From Bacteroides intestinalis (GTDB lineage: Bacteria; Bacteroidota; Bacteroidia; Bacteroidales; Bacteroidaceae): a stretch of DNA of 64,000 nucleotides. Both the position numbers and the translations under genes were made by a program. Shown here piece by piece: positions 18,059-26,623 of this stretch. Numbering within the stretch: the first letter of the stretch is position 1; each line of letters opens with the position of its first letter. The stretch spans positions 62,001-126,000 of the forward strand of contig NZ_QRZF01000019.1 of assembly GCF_003464595.1 (NCBI RefSeq). The letters are read 5' to 3'. The notes below the pieces were generated by a model, which was not told the origin of the DNA, searched no databases, and was given only the letters and a program-made list of their open reading frames with translations.

Positions 18059-19144
18059 ATGAACAACCTTCAATCCATTGTATCCCATTTTAATACGAAG
18101 GGTACAGTTAATGAAATCCAGCCTTTAGGCAGCGGGCTGATTAACGACACGTATAAAGTGACTACTCTTGAAGCAGATGCCCCCGACTATGTATTGCAAC
18201 GTGTGAACCATGCTATTTTCCAGAATGTGGAGATGTTGCAGGCGAACATTGAAGCCGTAACCCGGCATATCCGCAAAAAGCTTGTGGAACAAGGTGCGGA
18301 TGATATAGATCGTAAAGTGCTCTCTTTTATTCCTGCCGATACCGGAAAAACGTATTGGTACGATGGTGAAAACTATTGGCGTATCATGACATTCATTCCT
18401 AATGCAAAGACTTATGAGACGGTGGATGCAGAATATTCTTATTATGCCGGTGTAGCTTTTGGTAATTTCCAGGCAATGCTTGCGGATATTCCTGATGAGC
18501 TGGGAGAGACTATTCCTGATTTTCACAATATGGAGTTTCGTCTGAAACAACTTCGTGATGCGGTGGCTGCGGATGTGGTTGGCCGGGTGAAAGAAGTGCA
18601 GTACTATCTGGATGAGATAGAAAAACGTGCTGAGGAGATGTGCAAAGGTGAACGCTTGTATCGCGAAGGCAAATTGCCAAAACGTGTATGTCATTGCGAT
18701 ACGAAGGTGAATAATATGATGTTTGATGAAGAGGGCAAGGTGCTCTGCGTCATTGATCTTGATACGGTGATGCCTAACTTTATCTTCTCTGATTTCGGCG
18801 ATTTCCTTCGTTCTGCAGCCAATACAGGTGCCGAGGATGATGAGAATCTGGATAATGTGAATTTCAATATGGAGATATTCAAGGCGTTTGCAAAAGGTTA
18901 CCTGGAATCTGCGAAAGTCTTCCTGCTTCCGATAGAGGTTGAGAATCTGCCGTATGCAGCTGCATTATTCCCCTATATGCAGTGCGTTCGTTTCCTGGCG
19001 GATTATATTAATGGTGACACTTATTATAAAACTAAATATCCTGAGCATAATCTTGTACGTACAAAAGCGCAGTTCAAACTGTTGCAGAGTGTGGAAGAAC
19101 ATACACCGGAAATGCAGGAGTTTATAAAGGAGTCATTGGTATAA
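18059..19144 (+). CDS. APH-family phosphotransferase, candidate N-acetylhexosamine 1-kinase
   Basis: Kinase of 361 residues with the aminoglycoside-phosphotransferase fold. G-S-G-L-I-N-D-T-Y-K forms the nucleotide loop near residue 25. HCDTKVNN (H212, D214, N219) is the catalytic loop. IDLDTVMPNFIFSDFGDFLR carries the metal-binding aspartate. Cytosolic: there is no signal peptide. The fold, length and DTKxNN/DLDTVMP pattern resemble bifidobacterial NahK, which phosphorylates GlcNAc and GalNAc at C1; related Bacteroidales genes have been annotated as MdsC. Divergent placement from the chondroitin sensor supports a role in using the GalNAc or GlcNAc released from the glycan. Substrate is inferred and untested; a choline or other sugar kinase is an alternative. 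Confidence 0.75.
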   Translation: MNNLQSIVSHFNTKGTVNEIQPLGSGLINDTYKVTTLEADAPDYVLQRVNHAIFQNVEMLQANIEAVTRHIRKKLVEQGADDIDRKVLSFIPADTGKTYWYDGENYWRIMTFIPNAKTYETVDAEYSYYAGVAFGNFQAMLADIPDELGETIPDFHNMEFRLKQLRDAVAADVVGRVKEVQYYLDEIEKRAEEMCKGERLYREGKLPKRVCHCDTKVNNMMFDEEGKVLCVIDLDTVMPNFIFSDFGDFLRSAANTGAEDDENLDNVNFNMEIFKAFAKGYLESAKVFLLPIEVENLPYAAALFPYMQCVRFLADYINGDTYYKTKYPEHNLVRTKAQFKLLQSVEEHTPEMQEFIKESLV

Positions 19145-19158
19145 GGTCTGTTCATAAC

Positions 19159-19272
19159 GGGAAAGAAAGGAAACCAGTTGATAAGTTGACAAGGGAACAA
19201 GGGGCTGCGCAATGCTTCTGTGCCGCATGGAACCTTGTCCCCTTGTCCCCTTGTTAACTCGTCAACTTTCCC
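19159..19272. repeat. Intergenic hairpin, GGCTGCGC-core family (copy A)
   Basis: GGGAAAG (19159-19165) pairs with CTTTCCC (19266-19272), and the arms between are built from imperfect repeats of TTGACAAGG-like words on the left and CCTTGTCC-like words on the right. The centre contains GGCTGCGCAAT (19203-19213) followed by CCGCA, which can form a TGCG/CGCA tip. It lies downstream of the kinase gene and upstream of a secreted CBM9-like protein. Confidence 0.75.
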
Positions 19273-19314
19273 TCAAAACCCATCCGCAATGAGTTGTTTT
19301 AATGTAATCAAAAT

Positions 19315-20070
19315 ATGAATAAAAAAAACTCTGCATGCTTGGTGTTGGAATCAGCAGTCTTGTTAATAGCTCTGCTCTGTGTTTTCCCCTTGTCTGCAAC
19401 TAACCCCCAAAAGAAAGAAATGAAAGAGTTGAATGTAAAAAAAGTAAGTCTGGCTAATGTAGCAGTAGAGAATATTCCTGCTTTGTTGGATAAAGAAAAG
19501 GTGGCTTTTCAGTCGATCAATACGGTGAATTGGAAAGCATTCCCTTATCAGCCGGAGGTGCAGTTTCGTATAGCTCATACGGATGATGCGATTTTGGTTC
19601 ATTACAAAGTAAAAGAAGCCAGTGTGCGTGCTGTAGCTGCCGGAGATAACGGTGCAGTATGGGAAGATGCTTGTGTAGAGTTCTTTTCTATCCCTGCAGG
19701 AGATGGAATTTATTATAATGTGGAATGTAACTGTGCCGGAACTCTCCTGATTGGTGCCGGTGCCGGACGTGAAAACCGTGAACATGCCCCGCAAGAAGTG
19801 ATGGACAAAGTGCAACGCTGGTCTTCTTTGGGACGCCAGTCTTTTGAGGAGCGTGTGGGAGAGTGTAACTGGGAACTGGCATTGGTTATTCCATACTCTG
19901 CTTTTTTCAAGCATCAGATCACCAGTCTTGACGGAAAGACGGTTCGTGCCAATTTCTATAAATGTGGTGATAAACTACAAACGCCTCACTTCCTTTCTTG
20001 GAATCCTATTGGTCTGGAAAAGCCTAATTTTCACTGTCCCGAATTCTTCGGCACATTGAACTTTGAGTAA
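19315..20070 (+). CDS. Secreted carbohydrate-binding family 9-like (DOMON-fold) protein
   Basis: Protein of 251 residues with an N-terminal hydrophobic signal (about 8-28, cleavage near SAT-N), followed by one beta-sandwich resembling the CBM9-like domain. Landmarks are the W-K-A-F-P-Y-Q-P-E-V-Q-F-R-I strand, GAVWEDACVEFF and LSWNPIGLEKPNFHCPEFFG near the C-terminus. No catalytic motif is visible, so a glycan- or ligand-binding role is likely. A second in-frame ATG after residue 39 is less likely because it would remove the export signal. Its stop codon directly abuts the stop of the convergent nuclease gene. Confidence 0.75.
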   Translation: MNKKNSACLVLESAVLLIALLCVFPLSATNPQKKEMKELNVKKVSLANVAVENIPALLDKEKVAFQSINTVNWKAFPYQPEVQFRIAHTDDAILVHYKVKEASVRAVAAGDNGAVWEDACVEFFSIPAGDGIYYNVECNCAGTLLIGAGAGRENREHAPQEVMDKVQRWSSLGRQSFEERVGECNWELALVIPYSAFFKHQITSLDGKTVRANFYKCGDKLQTPHFLSWNPIGLEKPNFHCPEFFGTLNFE

Positions 20071-20922
20071 TTATTTCCAGTCTTTCAAATTATAACTTGC
20101 TTCTACCGCCCTTTCTATATCATCGGGAAGGGCGGGGAAGAAGTCTATCCCTGTGATCCGCTCCACTTCGTCCACAGTGTTTACATAAGAGTCCAGCGGA
20201 TTGTTCCCTTCATTATTTTTATAGATAAAGCCGATGGCTTTCGGTTTCTTGTGCAGAGAAAGTATCACCTTAAAGAAAGCATCCGGTACGGCAACTTTAT
20301 GCTCGCCTATGGTTTGTGGCTTCCGGTCATAGAAGATAGGACCGGCTACAATGTAAAGGCAACTGTCTTTTCTCACCCACTTGCGGCATTTCTGTTCCAG
20401 CTCGTTCCAGTCGCCCCGGTTTAGATTGTGGTGCTGGGGGCAGATGTTAGTCATGTAGAAGCTCTCTATCATGGCTTCACGATCCCATTTGTTATCACCT
20501 GCCGGACAAAGATGCCCACGATCCCAACCACTACCTTTATAGTCTTGTGTGGTGACTGCTTTGCTCTTGGGCAGATCAGGGTCGGGGCGGAAGTTATTGA
20601 TTCGCTCGGTATTTTCTTTTAAACGTTCGGGAGTCAGTTTCCAGGCTACCCAGTTTGCTATACGGGTGTTGGAGTTATAGGATACGAGGTATCCGGTGCG
20701 CTGCAGAAGTATTTCGGGAGTACTTGGGGCAGTTGTTTGCTTGATGTATATATCGGAATTTTGGGGAGTACTCTGAACGATGATTTCTGTCTGCTTAGGG
20801 CCGGTAGTCTTTTCTTTAGAATTCGTTGTCTGATAAGCGGTAACGATGCCGCATATGATCAGGACAATCAGGAGCACCAGTTGTTTCTTGCTATTCGTTT
20901 GTTTCTTCTTCTTTTTTCTCAT
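20071..20922 (-). CDS. Membrane-anchored DNA/RNA non-specific endonuclease (NUC1 family)
   Basis: Beta-beta-alpha-metal nuclease of 283 residues. The ATG at 20922 is chosen because it gives a basic start (MRKKKKKQ) and a single membrane helix at about 14-30 and lies 22 bases from a -7 box; the upstream ATG would add 11 residues and fall in the promoter. The signature D134-R-G-H137 in GWDRGHLCPAGDN supplies the catalytic histidine, and LNRGDWNELE the metal-binding asparagine helix. The protein probably acts outside the cytoplasmic membrane on free nucleic acid. The function beyond nucleic-acid cleavage cannot be inferred. Confidence 0.88.
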   Translation of the reverse strand: MRKKKKKQTNSKKQLVLLIVLIICGIVTAYQTTNSKEKTTGPKQTEIIVQSTPQNSDIYIKQTTAPSTPEILLQRTGYLVSYNSNTRIANWVAWKLTPERLKENTERINNFRPDPDLPKSKAVTTQDYKGSGWDRGHLCPAGDNKWDREAMIESFYMTNICPQHHNLNRGDWNELEQKCRKWVRKDSCLYIVAGPIFYDRKPQTIGEHKVAVPDAFFKVILSLHKKPKAIGFIYKNNEGNNPLDSYVNTVDEVERITGIDFFPALPDDIERAVEASYNLKDWK

Positions 20923-20943
20923 AATTGAACGGGTAAGATGGTG

Positions 20944-20951
20944 CAAAGATA
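20944..20951 (-). promoter_or_regulatory. -7 promoter element for the nuclease gene
   Basis: TATCTTTG on the minus strand fits TAnnTTTG, 22 bases before the ATG at 20922. It directly follows the T-run of the upstream terminator. Confidence 0.5.
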
Positions 20952-20952
20952 A

Positions 20953-20985
20953 CAAAAAAGGCGGACGAGTAAACCCGACCGCCTT
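20953..20985 (-). terminator. Intrinsic terminator after the LpxA-like gene
   Basis: AAGGCGG and CCGCCTT arms (20958-20964 and 20979-20985), extended by inner pairs, are followed on the minus strand by a run of six T. It ends the efflux/LpxA-like transcript just before the nuclease promoter. Confidence 0.75.
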
Positions 20986-21004
20986 CTGAATAAGGAGTAT
21001 TCTT

Positions 21005-21772
21005 TTATTTTACAATGCCTTTAGACTCGCGTACGAAGTTAAGGATATTGTGTATTTCGTCACTCATCGGCACTTGGTCTTCAATCTTTTGCAAAGCATC
21101 CTGTATGCTGAAGTTACCTTGGTAAATCAGACGGTAAGCATTTACGATATGACGCAGAATGCGGTCTGTTACCTGATGCTTGTGCTGTAGCACAACAGCA
21201 TTAATGCCATGATAACCGGCCGGATTACCATTCATGATCACATAAGGAGGAACGTCTTTCGCAATGCGGCATCCTGACTGGATCAATACCCAGCTTCCGA
21301 TGTGGCATTGTTGTTGCAAAATGACGTTACTACTCAGAATGGTGTAGTCACTGATGCGACAATCACCGGCTACAATAGTCTTAAGTCCCAGTACGCAGTG
21401 GTTACCTACCTGCACGTCATGACAAAGGTGTACACCATCCATCAGAAAGTTCTCGTTTCCGATACGTGTAGCATCTCCTTCATGTGTAGCGCGGCTCACA
21501 ACTACATTTTCGCGAATGTCGTTCTGGTCACCGATGATCAGCAGACTCTTCTCACCCGTATAATGGAAATCCTGCGGGACGGTACCGAGTACGGCGCCAT
21601 GATGCACTTTGTTCTTTTGCCCCAGGCGTGTACCGTCGAGGATACGCGCACCGGACATGATAATACAGTCATCTCCAATCTCTACATCGCCTTCGATATA
21701 TGCAAAAGGCTGGACCGTTACATTCTTGCCGAGCTTTGCGGCAGGATCTACAAATGCTAATGGACTTATCAT
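21005..21772 (-). CDS. LpxA-like acyl-ACP UDP-sugar O-acyltransferase
   Basis: Left-handed beta-helix acyltransferase of 255 residues. The ATG at 21772 (MISPLAFVDP) aligns with the usual LpxA start; an upstream TTG is ignored. Hexapeptide repeats fill residues 5-190, and a helical C-terminus follows. The pair H115-x-x-H118 in GVHLCHDVQVGN matches the catalytic histidine region of LpxA, and LGTVPQDFHY the acyl-chain loop. LpxA starts lipid A synthesis by moving a hydroxyacyl chain from ACP to UDP-GlcNAc. Bacteroides usually have lpxA beside lpxC-fabZ, so this copy, downstream of an efflux operon, is probably a paralogue. Its substrate is uncertain. Confidence 0.82.
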   Translation of the reverse strand: MISPLAFVDPAAKLGKNVTVQPFAYIEGDVEIGDDCIIMSGARILDGTRLGQKNKVHHGAVLGTVPQDFHYTGEKSLLIIGDQNDIRENVVVSRATHEGDATRIGNENFLMDGVHLCHDVQVGNHCVLGLKTIVAGDCRISDYTILSSNVILQQQCHIGSWVLIQSGCRIAKDVPPYVIMNGNPAGYHGINAVVLQHKHQVTDRILRHIVNAYRLIYQGNFSIQDALQKIEDQVPMSDEIHNILNFVRESKGIVK

Positions 21773-21784
21773 GTTTTTCAATCT

Positions 21785-21868
21785 TGAATTATGAATTATG
21801 AATGATGAATTAGCTATGCAGTATCATAGCGCAGCCAATTCATAATTCATAATTCATCATTTATAATT
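21785..21868. repeat. Intergenic hairpin, GGCTGCGC-core family (copy B)
   Basis: The arms consist of tandem AATTATG-type heptamers on the left and CATAATT-type heptamers on the right. The loop carries ATAGCGCAGCC (21826-21836), which is the GGCTGCGCTAT core in reverse orientation. It separates the OMF gene from the LpxA-like gene within one likely transcript. Confidence 0.8.
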
Positions 21869-21870
21869 AA

Positions 21871-23262
21871 TTAATTCTTCCTTCCTCCTCCGAGCGCTTG
21901 GTACAGGCTGATAACAGCTTGCATGCGGTCGAAAGTGTCGGATACCTCGGACGTTTGTGCACTGAGATAAGATTGCTCAGCAGACAGAACTTCCAGATAC
22001 GTTGACGTGCCTAAGTTAAACAATTCTTTTGTATCTTCCGCAGCTTTGCGGGCAGAATTTACCTGAATCTCACGGGAAACGGCCTTTTCGGAGGTCATTT
22101 GATATTGATACAAGGCATTGCTCACTTCATTTCCTGCTTTCAGCAAAGTGGTCTGGAACTGGATTTTGGATTGCTCTTCCTGTGCTTTGGCCTGTTTCAG
22201 ACGGGCGATATTAGCACCGCGATAGAACAACGGTTGTGTTAACGATCCTATAGCGGAAGCCAGTAACTTGCCCGGATTCACAATTGCAGAACCTGCACTG
22301 TTAGTCCATCCTGCCGAACCACTCAAGGTAATCTGCGGATAGAAAGCTGCACGTGCGCTGTTAGTATCGTAATAACTTGCAGCAAGAGACATTTCGGCAG
22401 CCTTTACATCGGGGCGGTTAGACAACAGTTGCAAAGGAATACCGGCTGAGAATTCTGTCGGTAATTGTTGGCCTTCCAGTACACCACGTTCTATTTCTTG
22501 TGCCGGCTGATTCAGCATCAGGCAAAGAGCGTTTTCTGTTTCGCGAATGCTTTGACGCATGCCGGGCAGAGATGCCAATACTTGTGCGTAAGCTGCACGG
22601 GTTTGTTCTACTCCGGCAGAAGTCGTATTGTATATGCCTGCGTCCTTCATTGCTTCTACGGTTTCCACATTCTTTTTCAGGATATCGGCTGTGGATTCTG
22701 TAATCTGCAACTGGCGGTCGAGCATCAACAATGTGTAGTACATATTGGCTACATTGGCGATTACCTGAGTTTGAACAGCTTGTTCATAGAACTGTGTCTG
22801 TTTCAGAGATACCTGTGCACCACGTTTCGGGTTTAGTATCTGACCGAACAGGTCAATCTGCCAGCTTGCTGTAACAGGAAGCGAATAGGTCTGTGTAGCT
22901 TTTCCCTTATCCCAACTGCTAACGGTTCCCTGCGGAGACAATGCCAGCGTGGGAGCATAAGCCAGACGTGCAGACATAAGGGCAGCTTCTGCTTTCTTCA
23001 CATTCAAAGCGGCGCTACGCAAATCGGGGTTATTAGCAAGTGCTTGTTCGATGAGCGCTTGTAACTGAGGATCGGTGAATACTTCCCTCCAAGGCAGGTT
23101 ACCGAAGTTTGCTGTATCCGCAGCAAGTGTATCGTTCACAACTGTTGTGTCGCGATACAGTCCGGCAGCCGTAATATCTTCGGGTCTGTCGTATGATTTG
23201 TAGATGTGGCAGCTGCTCAGAAGAGCAGTTGCACACATCAAAGTTATAATCTGTTTCTTCAT
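21871..23262 (-). CDS. Outer-membrane efflux lipoprotein (TolC/OprM type, NodT family)
   Basis: Outer-membrane channel of 463 residues completing an RND tripartite pump. A lipobox LSSC (C18) ends the signal peptide. Two OEP repeats are visible, each with long helices (the second from about 260), and the motif LLSNRPDVKAAEMSLAASYY is characteristic of the family. The C-terminal VSLYQALGGG is also typical. It is the third gene of the minus-strand MFP-RND-OMF order, 57 bases after the pump gene. Confidence 0.95.
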   Translation of the reverse strand: MKKQIITLMCATALLSSCHIYKSYDRPEDITAAGLYRDTTVVNDTLAADTANFGNLPWREVFTDPQLQALIEQALANNPDLRSAALNVKKAEAALMSARLAYAPTLALSPQGTVSSWDKGKATQTYSLPVTASWQIDLFGQILNPKRGAQVSLKQTQFYEQAVQTQVIANVANMYYTLLMLDRQLQITESTADILKKNVETVEAMKDAGIYNTTSAGVEQTRAAYAQVLASLPGMRQSIRETENALCLMLNQPAQEIERGVLEGQQLPTEFSAGIPLQLLSNRPDVKAAEMSLAASYYDTNSARAAFYPQITLSGSAGWTNSAGSAIVNPGKLLASAIGSLTQPLFYRGANIARLKQAKAQEEQSKIQFQTTLLKAGNEVSNALYQYQMTSEKAVSREIQVNSARKAAEDTKELFNLGTSTYLEVLSAEQSYLSAQTSEVSDTFDRMQAVISLYQALGGGRKN

Positions 23263-23319
23263 AATCTTTCTATATTAATGAAGAATGGTGAACGAAGTCC
23301 TCCATTCTTCATTCTTAAT

Positions 23320-26300
23320 TTACTTCGTGTATTGCTCAATTTCAGGTTCTGCGTCAGAGTTATCCACATCTGTCCATTCCATCGGTTTAATCTTCTCCTG
23401 CAGGTATTGGAATGCAACGAACAGGGCCGGTACAATAAATATCTGCAGAATCATACCGATTAACATACCACCGATGGCAGAAGTACCCAGCGTACGGTTA
23501 CCATTAGCACCTGCACCGGATGCCAGCATTAACGGAATCAAACCGACAATCATGGCCAGTGATGTCATCAAGATAGGACGCAGACGGGCTGCGGCACCCA
23601 GTACGGCTGCCCACGTTATACTCATACCCATCTTACGACGGTCGAGAGCAAACTCAATAATCAAGATGGCATTCTTCGCCAACAGACCCATCAACATGAT
23701 CAATGCAATCTGCATATAAATGTCGTTGGACATGGACCCCATTATCATTTTCAGAATGGAGATATTACCAATGGCACTCATACCGTTGACGAACAGGAAG
23801 CTACCCAACAGACCGAACGGAATAGATAAAAGTACGGCAAGCGGCAGGATATAACTTTCATACTGTGCACTCAGCAACAGGTAAACGAATACGAAGCAGA
23901 GTACGAAGATTAATCCTGTGGTACTACCACTGGTTTCGGCCTCTTCACGTGCCATACCTCCCAATTCGTAAGCGAAACCGGCAGGCAGGTTCTCTTTGGC
24001 AACCTCGGCGATAGCAGCCAGTGCCTGACCGGAAGTATATCCGGAAGCAGGAGCAACCATCACCTTCATAGAGGTATACAGGTTGAAACGACTGATAATG
24101 TCAGGTCCGTATACCTTCTTGATGGAAACGAACTGAGTAATCGGGGCCATTTCATCGCCGTTGCGCACCTTGATGCTGGACAATGATTCCAGATTCTTGG
24201 TTGCTTCGGGTTCTGCCTGAACCATAACACGGTACATTTTACCGAAACTGTTGAAATTAGAAGCATACAGACCTCCGAAGTATCCCTGCATCGTGCTGAG
24301 GATGTCGCTCGGACTGATACCTGCCTTTTTACAGGCGGCAGCGTCGATGTCCAGCATATATTGCGGGAAGCTCGGATTGAACGTAGTCTTTGCCGAGTTG
24401 ATTTCCGGGCGTGCTTCCAATGCGGCATTGTAGGATTTCACTACATCGAAGAAGTGGTTCAGATCACCACCGGTCTTATCCTGCATGTTCAACTCGATGT
24501 CGCTGGATGCAGAGTAACCCGAAATCATAGGAGGAGCGAAGAACAATACCTGCGCTTCCTTGATAATCTTCTGTGCACGCATAAAGAGCGTGATGTAGAC
24601 GATGTTTGAATTCTGCATTGTGGAACGTTCGTCCCAGTTTTTCAGCTTGATGATGATAGAACCGTAAGAAGGTCCCTGTCCGCCGATGAAGCTGTAACCG
24701 GAAATCACGGTACGGGATGCAACAGCAGGCTCGGCAGCTACAAGGCTGTCCACACGGTGCAGTACCTCTTGTGCGCGTTCCTGTGAAGTACCCGGAGGCA
24801 GAGTTACTACACCCATGATGGTACCCGTATCTTCATTAGGCACCATACCCGTCGGAGTGATCTTCATGAAGAAAATCAGTAATACGATGGAACCGGCTAC
24901 AAGGCCGAAACTCAACCATTTCTTCTGGATGAAGAACAATACATTCTTCTTATATTTCTTCAGCAACTTGTCGTAAGCCACATTGAAGCCTGTATGGAAG
25001 CGGCTGATGAAGGTCGATTTCTTTTCGCCATGTTCATCATGCGGTTTCAGGAAGATGGCACACAATGCCGGACTCAACGTCAAAGCGTTCAATGCGGAGA
25101 AACCGATAGCGATAGCCATCGTCAGACCGAACTGCCGGTAGAATATACCTGCCGTACCACCCATGAAACTTACAGGAATAAATACAGACATCATGACCAG
25201 CGTAATAGAAACGATAGCACCACCCAATTCACTCATGGCATCGATGGAAGCGGCACGGGCAGACTTATACCCCTGGTCCAACTTCGCATGGACGCCCTCG
25301 ACGACGACTATGGCGTCGTCGACCACTATCGCAATGGCGAGCACCATGGCCGAAAGAGTCAGCAAGTTGATACTGAAGCCGATTAGTTTCAGTACGAAGA
25401 ATGTTGCAATCAATGCTACCGGAATAGCGATGGCGGGAATCAACGTAGAACGGAAGTCCTGCAAGAAGACATATACCACGATGAACACAAGGATAAAAGC
25501 CTCGATCAGTGTCTTGATTACCTCATGAATAGAGGCGAACAGGAAGTCGTTGGCACTCTGTGCAATATTGATATGCAAGCCTGCGGGCAGTTTATCGGAA
25601 TAGTCATTCAGCAATGTCTCTAGGTCACTGATGGTTTGTGTAGCATTACTACCAGCCATCTGGAACACGATACAACTGACGGCCTTGTGACCGTTTACAG
25701 TATTATTGAAACTATAGGTCAGACGTCCCAACTCGATTTCAGCGATATCTTTCAGGCGGAGTACTTCTCCGTTTTCCATTGCTTTGATAACGATATTCTC
25801 AAATTCTTCCGACTGTTGCAGACGTCCTTTGTAACGTATTGTATATTGGAATGTTTGGTTACCACGTTCACCAAACTGTCCGGGGGCAGCCTCGATATTC
25901 TGCTCTGCCAAAGCTGCCGCTACGTCATTAGGTATCAGTTTATACTGAGCCATCACGTCAGGCTTCAGCCAGATACGCATGGAGTAGTCGGTACCCAACA
26001 CCATCGCGTCACCTACACCGGCAACACGTTTTACTTCAGGGATAAGGTTGATGTTGGCATAGTTTTCCAGGAACTCGATGTTGTATTGGTCTGTCTCATC
26101 ATAAATAGAGAATACCATCAACATGGAAGTCTGTCTCTTTTGTGTAGTCACACCTACCTTGGTTACTTCGGCGGGTAGCAGACCTTGTGCCATAGATACA
26201 CGGTTCTGTACGTTTACGGCAGCCATATCCGGGTTGGTTCCCTGCTTGAAGTAAACGGAAATATCGGCAGAACCACTGTTGGTGGCATTGGAAGTCATGT

Positions 26301-26532
26301 ACATCATGTTCTCTACACCGTTGATCTGGTCTTCCAGCGGTGCAATAACGGAGTTCAACACCGTTTGGGCGTTGGCACCCGTATAGGTGGCGCGCACCGA
26401 TACGGTTGGCGGTGCAATGTCCGGGTATTGGGTAATAGGCAGGGTTGCCAGACCAATAAGACCCAAGATTACTATCAGTACGGAGATTACCGTAGATAGT
26501 ACCGGACGATTAATAAATCTATCTAATTTCAT
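23320..26532 (-). CDS. RND multidrug efflux pump, HAE1 (AcrB-like) family
   Basis: Inner-membrane proton antiporter of 1070 residues. The start MKLDRFINRPVLSTVISVL, twelve membrane helices and two large periplasmic loops are as in AcrB. The proton-relay pair of aspartates is in AIVVDDAIVVVEG (fourth helix, near residue 405). The late motif MGLLAKNAILIIEFA carries the conserved lysine. It pairs with the MFP upstream and the OMF downstream. Substrates cannot be predicted; drugs or bile salts are typical for gut Bacteroides pumps. Confidence 0.96.
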   Translation of the reverse strand: MKLDRFINRPVLSTVISVLIVILGLIGLATLPITQYPDIAPPTVSVRATYTGANAQTVLNSVIAPLEDQINGVENMMYMTSNATNSGSADISVYFKQGTNPDMAAVNVQNRVSMAQGLLPAEVTKVGVTTQKRQTSMLMVFSIYDETDQYNIEFLENYANINLIPEVKRVAGVGDAMVLGTDYSMRIWLKPDVMAQYKLIPNDVAAALAEQNIEAAPGQFGERGNQTFQYTIRYKGRLQQSEEFENIVIKAMENGEVLRLKDIAEIELGRLTYSFNNTVNGHKAVSCIVFQMAGSNATQTISDLETLLNDYSDKLPAGLHINIAQSANDFLFASIHEVIKTLIEAFILVFIVVYVFLQDFRSTLIPAIAIPVALIATFFVLKLIGFSINLLTLSAMVLAIAIVVDDAIVVVEGVHAKLDQGYKSARAASIDAMSELGGAIVSITLVMMSVFIPVSFMGGTAGIFYRQFGLTMAIAIGFSALNALTLSPALCAIFLKPHDEHGEKKSTFISRFHTGFNVAYDKLLKKYKKNVLFFIQKKWLSFGLVAGSIVLLIFFMKITPTGMVPNEDTGTIMGVVTLPPGTSQERAQEVLHRVDSLVAAEPAVASRTVISGYSFIGGQGPSYGSIIIKLKNWDERSTMQNSNIVYITLFMRAQKIIKEAQVLFFAPPMISGYSASSDIELNMQDKTGGDLNHFFDVVKSYNAALEARPEINSAKTTFNPSFPQYMLDIDAAACKKAGISPSDILSTMQGYFGGLYASNFNSFGKMYRVMVQAEPEATKNLESLSSIKVRNGDEMAPITQFVSIKKVYGPDIISRFNLYTSMKVMVAPASGYTSGQALAAIAEVAKENLPAGFAYELGGMAREEAETSGSTTGLIFVLCFVFVYLLLSAQYESYILPLAVLLSIPFGLLGSFLFVNGMSAIGNISILKMIMGSMSNDIYMQIALIMLMGLLAKNAILIIEFALDRRKMGMSITWAAVLGAAARLRPILMTSLAMIVGLIPLMLASGAGANGNRTLGTSAIGGMLIGMILQIFIVPALFVAFQYLQEKIKPMEWTDVDNSDAEPEIEQYTK

Positions 26533-26540
26533 GCTTATTT

Positions 26541-26623
26541 AGTGATTAGGGGTTGGTGATTAGTGATAAGTACCTGCGGTATAATAGCGCAGCCGCTAAT
26601 CGCTAATCATTAACCGTTAAACG
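26541..26623. repeat. Intergenic hairpin, GGCTGCGC-core family (copy C), inside the efflux operon
   Basis: The left arm is built of TAGTGAT-like words, and the right arm of GCTAATC/GTTAA-like words. The loop contains ATAGCGCAGCC (26584-26594) preceded by TGCGG, again giving a TGCG/CGCA tip. It occupies almost the whole gap between the MFP stop (26624) and the pump start (26532). Confidence 0.8.
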
